Of a DNA stretch of 64,000 nt, positions 15,801 through 23,963 are shown piece by piece. Every line of letters begins with the position of its first letter. Within the stretch, counting starts at the first letter, position 1. Source of the DNA: Jatrophihabitans sp. (GTDB taxonomy: Bacteria; Actinomycetota; Actinomycetes; Mycobacteriales; Jatrophihabitantaceae); contig DASWNX010000028.1 of the NCBI GenBank assembly GCA_036399055.1, positions 1 through 64,000 on the forward strand, given 5' to 3'. Under the pieces are notes generated by a model. That model did not search any database. It was not told the DNA's origin and saw only the letters and a program-made list of their open reading frames with translations. Position numbers and translations under genes: made by a program.

Positions 15801-18212
15801 TCACCGTGCCTGGCTGGTGACGTCCTCGCCACTCCTGTCAGATGGATCGGGAGCCGGCCTGCGCGGTGCTGGGCGCACGCGTTGCGCCGTTCCACCGTCG
15901 CCGCGGTTCTCGGCCAAGGCCCGAAAACCGCGCAGTCGCAGGCTGTTGGTCACGACGAACACCGAACTGAACGCCATCGCCGCGCCGGCGAGCATCGGGT
16001 TGAGCAGCCCGGCCGCCGCCAACGGGATCGAGGCGACGTTGTAACCGAACGCCCAGAACAGGTTGCTCTTGATCACGCGCAACGTCCGTCGCGACAGCCG
16101 GATCGCATCCGCCGCGACACGCAGGTCACCCCGCACCAGCGTCAGGTCGCTGGCTTGGATCGCGACATCAGCGCCGGTGCCCATCGCAAGGCCCAGGTCG
16201 GCCTGCGCGAGCGCGGCGGCGTCGTTGACGCCGTCGCCGACCATGGCCACGCGCCTGCCCTGCTCCTGCAGGCGCTTGACGACGGCGACCTTGTCCGCCG
16301 GCATGACTTGGGCGATCACGGTGTCGTCGCCGAGGTCGATGCCGACCTGCCGGGCGACCGTCTCGGCGACCGCGCGGTTGTCACCGGTGAGCAGCACCGG
16401 CGTCAGGCCCAGCGCGCGGAACTGCCGGATCGCGGCCTCGCTGGTCGGCTTGACCGTGTCGGCAACGGTGAGGACGCCTCGGGCTCGACCGTCCCAGGCG
16501 ACCGCGACGGCGGTCTTGCCGTCCGCCTCGGCCGTGTCCATGGCCTGGCGCAACTGCTCGGGAAGCGGCTGTGACCAGTCAGCCAGCAGGCGGGCGCGGC
16601 CCACGAGGACGGCGTGGCCGTCCACAACGCCCTGCACGCCCAGGCCCTCGAGGTTGGTGAAGTCCCCGACAGCCGGGAGCGTGCCGGTGCGCTGGGCGGC
16701 GCCGTCGGCGATCGCTCTGGCGATCGGGTGCTCGCTGCTGGCCTCGAGCGCTCCGGCCAGGCGCAGGAGCTGGTCCTGGTCGACGCCGGCGGCGGGAACC
16801 ACGTCGACCAGGCTCATCTGCCCGCTGGTGAGGGTGCCGGTCTTGTCCAGCACGATGGTGTCGATCCGCTGCGTGCTCTCAAGCGCCTCGGGGCCCTTGA
16901 TGAGGATGCCCAGTTGCGCGCCGCGACCGGTGCCGACCATGAGGGCGGTCGGCGTCGCCAGGCCCAACGCGCACGGGCAGGCGATGATCAGCACGGCCAC
17001 CGCCGCGGTGAAGGCGGCGCCGAGGCCGTTGCCGGCGCCGACCCAGAACCCGAGGACGCCGATGGCGAGCGCGATGACGACCGGAACGAAGACGCCCGAG
17101 ATGCGGTCGGCCAGGCGCTGGACCTGGGCCTTGCCGTTCTGCGCGTCCTCGACGAGCCGTGCCATCTGCGCGAGCTGCGTGTCGGCGCCGACACGGGTCG
17201 CCTGGATGACGAGGCGGCCACCGGCGTTGACGGTCGCGCCCGTGACGTTGTCGCCGACGCTTACCTCGACCGGCACGGACTCGCCGGTGAGCATCGAGGC
17301 GTCCACGGCGCTGGCGCCGTCGGTGACGACACCGTCGGTCGCGATCTTCTCACCGGGCCGGACGACGAAGTGGTCGCCGACGACGAGCCGGTCGGTCGGG
17401 ATCTGGACCTCGGCGCCGTCACGCAGGACAGCGACTTCCTTCGCGCCCAATTCCAGTAGCGCGCGCAGGGCGGCGCCGGAGGCGCGCTTGGAGCGGGCTT
17501 CGAGGTAACGCCCGGCGAGGATGAACATCGTGACGCCGGCCGCGGCCTCGAGGTAGATGTTTGCCCCACCGTCGCTGCGGGAGATGGTCAGCTTGAACGG
17601 GTGCGTCATGCCCAACTCTCCGGCGGCGCCGAAGAACAGGGCGTACAGGGACCAGGCGAAGGCGGCGGCGGTGCCGACGGAGATGAGCGTGTCCATGGTC
17701 GCGGCGCCGTTGCGCAGGTTCTTCCACGCTGTCTTGTGGAACGGCCAGGCGCCCCACAGCACGACCGGCGCGGCCAGAGTCAGCGAGAGCCACTGCCACG
17801 CCCGGAACTGCAGCGCGGGAATCATCGCCATCGCGATGACCGGGACGGTCAGGGCGGTGACCAGGAGCAGCCGATTGCGGAGGTCTGTGACGCGGCCGGA
17901 CTCGGCCGCGCTCTCGACGGGACCCTCGCCGGGTGCGCCGTCGCTGCCGGCCGCGCGGGCAGGCTTCGGGAGGCTGGCGGTGTAGCCGGCCTTCTCGACT
18001 GCGGCCACCAGGTCATCAGGGGTGACGCTGCCGGTGAAGGTGACCTTCGCCTTCTCGGTCGAGTAGTTGACGGTGGCGGTGACACCGTCGAGCTTGTTGA
18101 GCCGCTTCTCGACGCGGTTCGCGCACGAGGCACAGGTCATCCCGCCGATCGCCAGCTCGACTTGGCCGCCGGTGGCGGCTTGCGAGGTCGTGATCTCAGT
18201 GGTGGAACTCAT
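15801..18212 (-). CDS. copA: Copper-exporting P1B-type ATPase CopA
   Basis: 803 aa; AGAGG precedes the ATG. One N-terminal heavy-metal domain carries C27-x2-C30 ('[11 protein letters not shown]'). Eight membrane helices flank the P1B core. Metal-binding C412-P-C414 lies in helix 6 ('[13 protein letters not shown]'), phosphorylated D456 in 'DKTGTLTSG', then the SEHP nucleotide-site motif ('[11 protein letters not shown]') and hinge 'GDGVNDAA'. The CPC form together with late motifs '[12 protein letters not shown]' and '[16 protein letters not shown]' indicates Cu(I) specificity. It pumps cytoplasmic Cu(I) out. It is the last gene of the copZ - secreted protein - copA operon, which starts behind two CsoR-type boxes. 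Confidence 0.97.
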   Translation of the reverse strand: MSSTTEITTSQAATGGQVELAIGGMTCASCANRVEKRLNKLDGVTATVNYSTEKAKVTFTGSVTPDDLVAAVEKAGYTASLPKPARAAGSDGAPGEGPVESAAESGRVTDLRNRLLLVTALTVPVIAMAMIPALQFRAWQWLSLTLAAPVVLWGAWPFHKTAWKNLRNGAATMDTLISVGTAAAFAWSLYALFFGAAGELGMTHPFKLTISRSDGGANIYLEAAAGVTMFILAGRYLEARSKRASGAALRALLELGAKEVAVLRDGAEVQIPTDRLVVGDHFVVRPGEKIATDGVVTDGASAVDASMLTGESVPVEVSVGDNVTGATVNAGGRLVIQATRVGADTQLAQMARLVEDAQNGKAQVQRLADRISGVFVPVVIALAIGVLGFWVGAGNGLGAAFTAAVAVLIIACPCALGLATPTALMVGTGRGAQLGILIKGPEALESTQRIDTIVLDKTGTLTSGQMSLVDVVPAAGVDQDQLLRLAGALEASSEHPIARAIADGAAQRTGTLPAVGDFTNLEGLGVQGVVDGHAVLVGRARLLADWSQPLPEQLRQAMDTAEADGKTAVAVAWDGRARGVLTVADTVKPTSEAAIRQFRALGLTPVLLTGDNRAVAETVARQVGIDLGDDTVIAQVMPADKVAVVKRLQEQGRRVAMVGDGVNDAAALAQADLGLAMGTGADVAIQASDLTLVRGDLRVAADAIRLSRRTLRVIKSNLFWAFGYNVASIPLAAAGLLNPMLAGAAMAFSSVFVVTNSLRLRGFRALAENRGDGGTAQRVRPAPRRPAPDPSDRSGEDVTSQAR

Positions 18213-18250
18213 GATCCTCTTCTTTCGTGCGTGGTCGGATCGGTGGGGGC

Positions 18251-19198
18251 TCAGTGGCCGTGGCTGGTGGCGGTGGGGTGAGCGGTGGTGGGGGGGTGAG
18301 CGGTGGCGGCGGCCTGCGGCCCCGCGCGGACGGTGAACTCGGCGGTGCGCACGACGTCGCCGTGGCGGAAGTCCAGGAACAGGCGGTAGTCACCGGCGGA
18401 CGGGGCGGTGGCGTAGAAGACGACGTCCGGGCCGGGTGCGGTGGCGCTGTCGCCGGGTTCCCCGGCGGGGTGGACATGCAGGTAGGCCAGGTCGCCGTCG
18501 CGCAGCGCGACCAGGTGCCCGTAGGCGCCCAGGTAGGGCTGCAGATCGGTGACCGGCTGTCCGGCGCGGCTGACGGACAGGGTCAGCGGCGACTCCGCGC
18601 CCGGGGTCAGCTGCCCGTCGAGGGTGACGGTGTAACCGTCGACCTTGGCGGTGCGGGATGCCGCGGGCAGCGGCTGAGGGGCGTAGTGGCCGGCTACGGC
18701 GACGTCGGCGCCCAGGACGAGCGCGGCGTTGCTGCCGGCGGGGTCGAAGTCGGCGAACAGCCGCCAGGCGCCGGCGGTCAGGTCTAGCGGGGTCGACCAG
18801 ATGCCGGCGGAGCCCAGAGCCGGGTGCACGTGCTGGTAGCCGCTCAGGTCGCGGCGGACCGCGATCAGGTGCAGATCCTCCTCGTGAGCGGTGTCGTAGG
18901 CGGTGACCGGGCGGCCGTCAGGGCCGAGGACCCGAAATGACACCCGGGTTGCGGCGCCGGCCGGAAGGCTGTCGTCCACGTCGAGGGTGTAACCGTCCTG
19001 CGAGACCTGCAGGCCGCCGGGCAGGTGGGCGTTGGCGGCGCCGCCTGGCGCGGTGGTGTCCCTCGCGGGTTCCCTGTGCGTGTCGTGGGAGGCGGCGGGC
19101 GGGCCAACGGGTCCGACGGCGGCGCCGACGCCGGTCGCACCGGCGAAAACGGCGAGCAGGCCAAGCGCGTAGGCGCCGAGTTTGACGGGCGTGTTCAT
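18251..19198 (-). CDS. Exported copper-operon protein with His-rich tail
   Basis: 315 aa. Residues 1-30 are a signal peptide or N-terminal membrane anchor. The body has two related beta-rich halves, each with '[20 protein letters not shown]' or '[20 protein letters not shown]', so it is an internal duplication with conserved HxH pairs. The C-terminus is His/Thr-rich and ends 'TSHGH'. The repeated His pairs and the tail suggest extracytoplasmic metal binding. The start overlaps the copZ stop (ATGA), and copA follows after 38 nt. It probably buffers or hands over copper outside the membrane; no enzyme activity is inferred. Confidence 0.85.
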   Translation of the reverse strand: MNTPVKLGAYALGLLAVFAGATGVGAAVGPVGPPAASHDTHREPARDTTAPGGAANAHLPGGLQVSQDGYTLDVDDSLPAGAATRVSFRVLGPDGRPVTAYDTAHEEDLHLIAVRRDLSGYQHVHPALGSAGIWSTPLDLTAGAWRLFADFDPAGSNAALVLGADVAVAGHYAPQPLPAASRTAKVDGYTVTLDGQLTPGAESPLTLSVSRAGQPVTDLQPYLGAYGHLVALRDGDLAYLHVHPAGEPGDSATAPGPDVVFYATAPSAGDYRLFLDFRHGDVVRTAEFTVRAGPQAAATAHPPTTAHPTATSHGH

Positions 19199-19443
19199 GA
19201 AGCTGCCTTTCTGGCGCCGGCGTCAGAGGACGCAGGGCGTGGAGTGACCTGGTAACCGGCCTCTTCGACGGCCTCGGCGATCGCGCCGTCGGGCACCGCC
19301 TCGTCCGCCTCGACAGTCACGCGGCCTGCCTTCACATCGACCCGCACGCCGATGACGCCGGTAATCTTGTTGATCTCCGCGGTCACCGATCCGGCGCAGT
19401 GGTCGCAGGTCATGCCGCGGACGGTGTAGTCCTTCTTGCTCAC
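19195..19443 (-). CDS. copZ: Copper chaperone CopZ-like heavy-metal-binding protein
   Basis: 82 aa from a GTG at 19441-19443 with a strong GAAGGAG site; a longer frame to 19524 would start inside the operators and is rejected. The metal loop is 'GMTCDHC' and the fold is the usual beta-alpha-beta-beta-alpha-beta of heavy-metal domains ('VRVDVKAGRVTVEADEAVPDGAIAEAVEEAGYQV'). It probably delivers Cu(I) to CopA. First gene of the operon; its stop overlaps the start of the next gene by 4 nt. Confidence 0.93.
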   Translation of the reverse strand: MSKKDYTVRGMTCDHCAGSVTAEINKITGVIGVRVDVKAGRVTVEADEAVPDGAIAEAVEEAGYQVTPRPASSDAGARKAAS

Positions 19444-19466
19444 GGTCTCTCCTTCGAGGTTGCCAA

Positions 19467-19481
19467 TACCTCCGGGGGGTA
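19467..19481. promoter_or_regulatory. CsoR/RicR-type copper operator (proximal)
   Basis: TACCTCCGGGGGGTA, a GC-rich pseudo-palindrome bounded by TAC and GTA as in CsoR-family operators, 23 nt upstream of the copZ start. Confidence 0.75.
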
Positions 19482-19500
19482 CCGGCACCCTACACCACCG

Positions 19501-19515
19501 TACTCCCTGGGGGTA
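19501..19515. promoter_or_regulatory. CsoR/RicR-type copper operator (distal)
   Basis: TACTCCCTGGGGGTA, a second copy of the same pattern 34 nt further upstream. Two boxes about three helical turns apart suggest cooperative repression. No csoR gene is visible in the window, so the repressor must act in trans. Confidence 0.75.
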
Positions 19516-20106
19516 TACCTCCACGCGAGACTAGTTGCGGAATGGGCACCAGGACCTGCTCGGCCAGCGGCGCATGCGCCGCTGGCCGCGCCGCCGCTGG
19601 GAGCGCTGTCGCAGGCCGACGCCACCTGGTCGACCCGGCGCCGCTTCCCACGGCGCCGCTGGTCGACCGACGGTGGCTGAATGGATTCGCGCGCGGTTCT
19701 GGCCGGCCTGACCTGCGTGAGCCGGCCTGCGTGAGCCGGAGGAGGACATGTCACCGGCGCAGATGCCGAGCTAGAGCACCTACGTCAACAGCACGAAGCT
19801 GACCATCATCGGCCGGCCGCAGCCGGCGAGTGGGGAGGTTCGACCTTCTAAGCGCCCGCGGCGACGCTCACTTCGCTTTCGCGCCGCACTACAGCGATCA
19901 CCGCTTGGTAGCCGCTGTCGACGCGACGCGGCGGGGCGTGGGCGCTCGGTCGGGTTAAGGACCTACACGAGCGGCGCGCGTCGCTGACCGGGCCCGAGCC
20001 GATCGACATAATGTGGAGTCGTCCTAGCGCTGACGACTGACAGCGATGCCTTGTTCTCGCTGCCATCACCGGACCAGCGAAGGTCAGTCCTTCGCCGGTT
20101 GCTCCT
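19516..20106. other. Intergenic region with long perfect palindrome
   Basis: No convincing gene. It contains a 28-bp perfect palindrome at 19561-19588 (half-site CGGCCAGCGGCGCA) and a partial Xer-arm-like sequence at 20001-20011. Confidence 0.5.
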
Positions 20107-20244
20107 TTACGCTCTCGGCGACCGAACCCGCCCGCGGACTTGCCCACAGGCGGCGCAGTCCTTGTAGTAAGGGCCGCTGCACGCGCACTGCGTGATGAGC
20201 TGATCGGCCGGACAGTCACAGATCCCCCGACAGTTGCTGCACAT
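20107..20244 (-). CDS. 45-aa cysteine-rich protein, putative metal-binding
   Basis: This ORF is too short for standard tracks. It starts at the ATG 20242-20244 with GGGGTG about 8 nt upstream and ends in TAA. Eight of 45 residues are Cys: it begins 'MCSNCRGICDC', continues 'ITQCACSG' and 'YYKDCAACG'. The CxxC, CxC, CxC and CxxC pattern, plus no hydrophobic core, is metallothionein- or zinc-knuckle-like. It reads toward the copper operon, about 660 nt upstream of its operators. A copper or zinc buffering role, as for mycobacterial MymT, is possible, but no sequence kinship to MymT is claimed. Confidence 0.6.
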   Translation of the reverse strand: MCSNCRGICDCPADQLITQCACSGPYYKDCAACGQVRGRVRSPRA

Positions 20245-20508
20245 GTCATCACCCCATTCTTGACGGCGGTCAGCCGACCGCTGGGCATTTGTCGATCATG
20301 ATCGGGGGAATGTAGCCGAATTCAATCGTCGCTTCTCAGTGTTTGGCCACCCGGCTTTCTGTCGTGCCGAACAACGGCGCCGCTGTCCACCAACTGAGCC
20401 CGAGGCGTGACTCCTCAAGCTGCACAAGCCAATCCGCACGTGGATTTAGCGATCATTTGTCCAAACACGGCCGCGAGGCGCCAGCCCGGGCCACGTAGAG
20501 TTCTGGCC
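20245..20508. other. Short intergenic region with tRNA D-arm-like piece
   Basis: At 20387-20405 the minus strand resembles a tRNA 5' part (GGGCTCAGTTGGTGGACAG). No full cloverleaf forms. The remainder is the upstream region of the ProA-like gene. Confidence 0.3.
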
Positions 20509-21729
20509 ATGGGAGCCGACGTCGTACGAGCGTGCGCCGAGGCCGCGCACGCCGCATCCGGCAGCCTGGCCGCTGCCACTCCGGAGGCCATCGACGCCGC
20601 TATCCGCGCGATCGCCGACCGGCTGACTGACGACAAGGCTGCCGACGCGGTGCTTGCCGCCAACGCCGAGGACATGCGGACCAGCGGGCTGGAGAGCGCG
20701 ATGCTCGACCGGCTCCGGCTGGACCGGGACCGGCTGACCGGCATGGCCCATCAGCTGCGCGTGCTGGCCGAGGTGCCGCACCCGCGATGGTCCCGGGTGG
20801 TCCGCGAGCTGCCCGGCGCTCTGGTGGAAGAGCGGCGCAAGCCGGTCGGGGTGATCGGCGCCAACTTCGAGGCCCGGCCCAACGTGGTCATCGACATGGC
20901 TTCCCAGCTGCTCAAGTCCCGCAACGCCGGGGTGCTGCGCACCGGTTCGGCGGCGATCGGCTCGGCCGCCGCGCTGGTCGACGAGGTGCTCGCGCCGGCG
21001 CTGTCCGGCGCCGGGCTGGACCCGGCCGCGGTCCAACTGGTCCGAGCGCCGGGCCGCGACACCGCCCGAGCACTGGTCGCCCAGCCCCACCTGATCCCGC
21101 TGGTCATCCTGCGGGGCAGCGGAGACAGCACCCGTGAACTCACCGCGGAGGCGGCCCGGCACGGCGTCCGCACGCTGGCGCACGCCGACGGCGGCGGCGT
21201 GCTCTACCTGGACCGCGCGGCCGACGAGGGCAAGGCGCTGGAGTTGGTGCGGACCAGCCTGGACCGGCTCGGCGTGTGCAACCGGCTCAACCTGCTGCTG
21301 ATCGCCCGGGACCGGTGGGACGAGCTGCTGCCCGGCGTGCTCGGCGTGTTGGCTGACCTCGGCATCGAGGCCGACCTGCCGCCGCACGAGCACCCCCTCG
21401 GGCTGGAGTGGGCGTTGCAGGACGGCAGGGAGGCCACGATCACCGTGGCGCAGGTGGACGGACCGGCCGAGGCGGCCGCGCTGGCCGATTCGCAAACCTC
21501 CGGCCTGGCCGCCTGCATAGCCACCGAGGACCCGGCCGCGGCCGCTGCGTTCCTCGACGCGTACTCGGGCACCGGCGCGTTCTGGAACGTGACCACCCGA
21601 CTGCTGGACGGCTTCAAGCTGCTCGGACTGCCCGAGACCGGCATCAACGTGGACCGGGTGCCGGGTCCACGCGGCCCGGTCACCTTTCTCGACCTGCACC
21701 TGCGCCAGTTCGTGGTGACGCCCCGCTAA
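20509..21729 (+). CDS. Gamma-glutamyl phosphate reductase (ProA)-like aldehyde dehydrogenase
   Basis: 406 aa from the ATG at 20509; an upstream frame to 20407 lacks a good start. It follows ProA across most of its length: 'EERRKPVGVIGANFEARPNVVIDMASQLLKSRNAGVLRTGSAA' (NADP site), 'PLVILRGSGDSTREL', and the catalytic Cys in 'LDRLGVCNRLNLLLI'. The C-terminus departs from standard ProA. The usual 'GPMGLEALTTYKW.GIGDYTIR' is replaced by 'RLLDGFKLLGLPETGINVDR' and a different end. No proB or other proline gene is nearby. It may act on another acyl phosphate or semialdehyde; a proline role is possible but not secure. Confidence 0.75.
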   Translation: MGADVVRACAEAAHAASGSLAAATPEAIDAAIRAIADRLTDDKAADAVLAANAEDMRTSGLESAMLDRLRLDRDRLTGMAHQLRVLAEVPHPRWSRVVRELPGALVEERRKPVGVIGANFEARPNVVIDMASQLLKSRNAGVLRTGSAAIGSAAALVDEVLAPALSGAGLDPAAVQLVRAPGRDTARALVAQPHLIPLVILRGSGDSTRELTAEAARHGVRTLAHADGGGVLYLDRAADEGKALELVRTSLDRLGVCNRLNLLLIARDRWDELLPGVLGVLADLGIEADLPPHEHPLGLEWALQDGREATITVAQVDGPAEAAALADSQTSGLAACIATEDPAAAAAFLDAYSGTGAFWNVTTRLLDGFKLLGLPETGINVDRVPGPRGPVTFLDLHLRQFVVTPR

Positions 21730-21761
21730 GCCGGTGTCTCACCGCACTGCGGCGTGCGCCT

Positions 21762-23612
21762 CTAGTACGGCGAGCGGCCGTAGCCGAAGGCGAACAGCGG
21801 CGTCTTGCCGTCGCCGAGGTTGATCGGCTCGTCGGTGACCGCGCTCGGCCAGCTCACCGGCAGCTTGCCGGTGTAGCCGCTGCCGAACAGGTTGTCGACC
21901 AGGCCGGCGCCCTCGGTGCCGGGCAGCCACGCCGCGACGAACGCGTGGGCTTTCACCAGTTGGTCCTTGATGATCACCGGCCGGCCGGACTCGAGGATCG
22001 CGATGCACTTGGTGACCCGCGCGCAGATGTCGCCGAGCGCGGCGGAGTTATCACTGCCGAACGCCAGGGTCGAGCTGTCACCCTGGCCTTCGGCGTACGG
22101 TGTCTCGCCGCCCACCCAGATGCCGATGTCGGCCTTGTAGTTGCCCTTGGTCCTGGTGCCGACGTTGGTCACGGTGATGCCGGTACCGGCAGTTTGCTGT
22201 TGCAGCGCCTGCCAGAACGTGGTGCCGCCGGTCGTGGTCGCGCCGCTGGCGCCCTGCCATGAGATCGACCAGCCACCCATCTGGTTGCCGATGTTGTCGG
22301 CGTGCTTGCCGCCGACCACGAGCTTGTACGTGCCCGTCTTTGCCAGCGGCAGCACACCGTCGTTCTTCAGCAGCACCTGCGATTCCCGGACCGCCTGCCG
22401 GGCCACCGCCCGGTGCGCGGCCGAGCCCACCCCGGCGGTGTGGCTGCTGTCGGTGTATGGCGTGTTGAACAGGTCCAGCCCGAACTTGACGGTGAGGATC
22501 CGCAGCACCGCGTCGTCAACCCGCGCAAGGGGAATCTGGCCGCCGTTCACGCCGGACACGATGGCGTTGATGGTCGCCACGTAGACGTCGGGCACCATGA
22601 TCATGTCGATGCCGGCGTTCACCGCGCGCGCCACCTGGGCGGCGTAGGTCGAGTCGGGCAACTGCTTGACTCCGGCCCAGTCGCTGACGACGAGGCCCGT
22701 GAAGTTCTGCGCGCCCTTGAGCTTGTCGGTGATCAGGTACTTGTGGCCATGAGCTTTCACACCGTTCCAGCTGGAGTAGCTGACCATCGCCGAGCCCACC
22801 CCGGCGGCGATGGCCTGCGTGTACGGCGGGACGTGAATCGCGTCCAGTTCGGCTTCGGTGATGCGGGCGTCCCCCTGGTCGATCAGGTAACCGCTGCTGC
22901 CGGTGCCGAACGTCGTGCCGCCGTCGCCCACCCAGTGCTTGGCCGTCGCCAGCACCGACGTCGAGCTCAGGCTGGCGCCCTGCAGACCGGTGACCGCGGC
23001 GCCGGCGAGGGCGTTGCCCACCGACGGGTCCTCGCCGAAGCTCTCGTAGGTTCGGCCCCACCGGTCGTCGCGGGCGACGCACAGGCACGGCGCGAAGGCC
23101 CACCGGATGCCCGAGCCGAGCACCTCCTGGCGGGTCACGTCCTCGACCTGCTGAACCAGCGCCGGGTTGCGGGTGGCGCCCAGTCCGATGTTGTGCGGAA
23201 AGACGACGGCGCCGTTGATGTTGTTGTTGCCGTGCACCGCGTCGATCCCGTAGAGCAGCGGAATGCCCAGGCGGGTCTTGAGCGCGTAGCTCTGGAAGTC
23301 GTCGACCATCGCCTTCCACTGCGCGGCGGTGCCGCCGGCGCCGGTCGGGCCGCCGCCGCCACCGCTGAGCACCGAGCCCAGGCCGTAGGTGGTGATATCG
23401 GTCTTGCTCGCCAGGGAGTCCCACGACGGCTGGGTCATCTGGCCCGCTTTCTCGGCCAGCGTCATCTTGGACAGGCAGTCCGTGGGCGAGACGCATCCGG
23501 CGGCGGCGTCGGCGGTGCGGGCGGGCGTCAACGCCAGCGCGCCGGCGCACAACACCGCGGCCGCCGTCCCAGCCATCTGTCGCTTCAGCCGAGTGAGCCT
23601 CATCAGCGGCAT
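21762..23612 (-). CDS. Secreted glycoside hydrolase family 3 (beta-glucosidase type)
   Basis: 616 aa from the ATG at 23610-23612 (GGAG site upstream); a frame to 23681 adds an implausible N-terminal piece. A signal peptide with basic start ('MPLMRLTRLKRQMAG') ends near 'ADAAAG'. The GH3 TIM barrel includes 'LTPARTADAAAGCVSPTDCLSKMTLAEKAGQMTQ', 'GIDAVHGNNN', 'FAPCLCVARDDRWGRTYESFGEDP', 'LATAKHWVGDGG' and the nucleophile D311 in 'VVSDWAGVKQLP'. The second domain follows ('QVLLKNDGVLPL', 'GGKHADNIGNQMGGWSISWQG'). It hydrolyses beta-glucosides or similar exo-linked sugars outside the cell. Confidence 0.93.
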   Translation of the reverse strand: MPLMRLTRLKRQMAGTAAAVLCAGALALTPARTADAAAGCVSPTDCLSKMTLAEKAGQMTQPSWDSLASKTDITTYGLGSVLSGGGGGPTGAGGTAAQWKAMVDDFQSYALKTRLGIPLLYGIDAVHGNNNINGAVVFPHNIGLGATRNPALVQQVEDVTRQEVLGSGIRWAFAPCLCVARDDRWGRTYESFGEDPSVGNALAGAAVTGLQGASLSSTSVLATAKHWVGDGGTTFGTGSSGYLIDQGDARITEAELDAIHVPPYTQAIAAGVGSAMVSYSSWNGVKAHGHKYLITDKLKGAQNFTGLVVSDWAGVKQLPDSTYAAQVARAVNAGIDMIMVPDVYVATINAIVSGVNGGQIPLARVDDAVLRILTVKFGLDLFNTPYTDSSHTAGVGSAAHRAVARQAVRESQVLLKNDGVLPLAKTGTYKLVVGGKHADNIGNQMGGWSISWQGASGATTTGGTTFWQALQQQTAGTGITVTNVGTRTKGNYKADIGIWVGGETPYAEGQGDSSTLAFGSDNSAALGDICARVTKCIAILESGRPVIIKDQLVKAHAFVAAWLPGTEGAGLVDNLFGSGYTGKLPVSWPSAVTDEPINLGDGKTPLFAFGYGRSPY

Positions 23613-23734
23613 GGGAAGCTCCGATCCCTTGATCCGATCCTTCGAGGGGCGCTGCGCGACCCTTCGACCTACCTCGGTCACTCCCCTTGGCCAGCGAGAG
23701 CCAGCGAAGGCCCTCTGACGCTTGGAATGGCGTG

Positions 23735-23923
23735 CTACGACCGTACGGCGGGTTTCTGGAATTGGTCAATAGCGGGCAGAACGTGACGCCTGCAGCTAGC
23801 TGACCGCCTCTGCAGCTTGACGACCTTGATCTCGTGATCGTTGAGCCGAGCGACCACCTTCGGCGCCCACTGCTCAGAGAACGAGGAGAGTTTCTGCCCG
23901 AGATCGACGGGTGCGTTGGCCAT
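23735..23923 (-). pseudogene. Truncated cupin-domain gene (N-terminal remnant)
   Basis: The first 37 or so codons read 'MANAPVDLGQKLSSFSEQW...KVVARLNDHEIKVVKLQ', the standard start of small actinobacterial cupins that continue 'GEFVWHxHxxTDE'. Here the frame goes straight to unrelated 'RRSASCRRHVLPA' and ends after 62 codons. All metal-binding His residues of the cupin are missing, so this is a broken gene. Confidence 0.7.
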
Positions 23924-23963
23924 GCTCACAGCGTCGCATGGATGTGGTCAGCGCTGCTCCGGC

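Noticed and set aside
15508..15804. 98-codon minus-strand frame between tRNA-Phe and copA
   Set aside because: No ribosome site, Arg/Ser-rich, no recognisable content.
22302..23786. 494-codon plus-strand frame over the GH3 gene
   Set aside because: Antisense shadow of a clear glycosidase.
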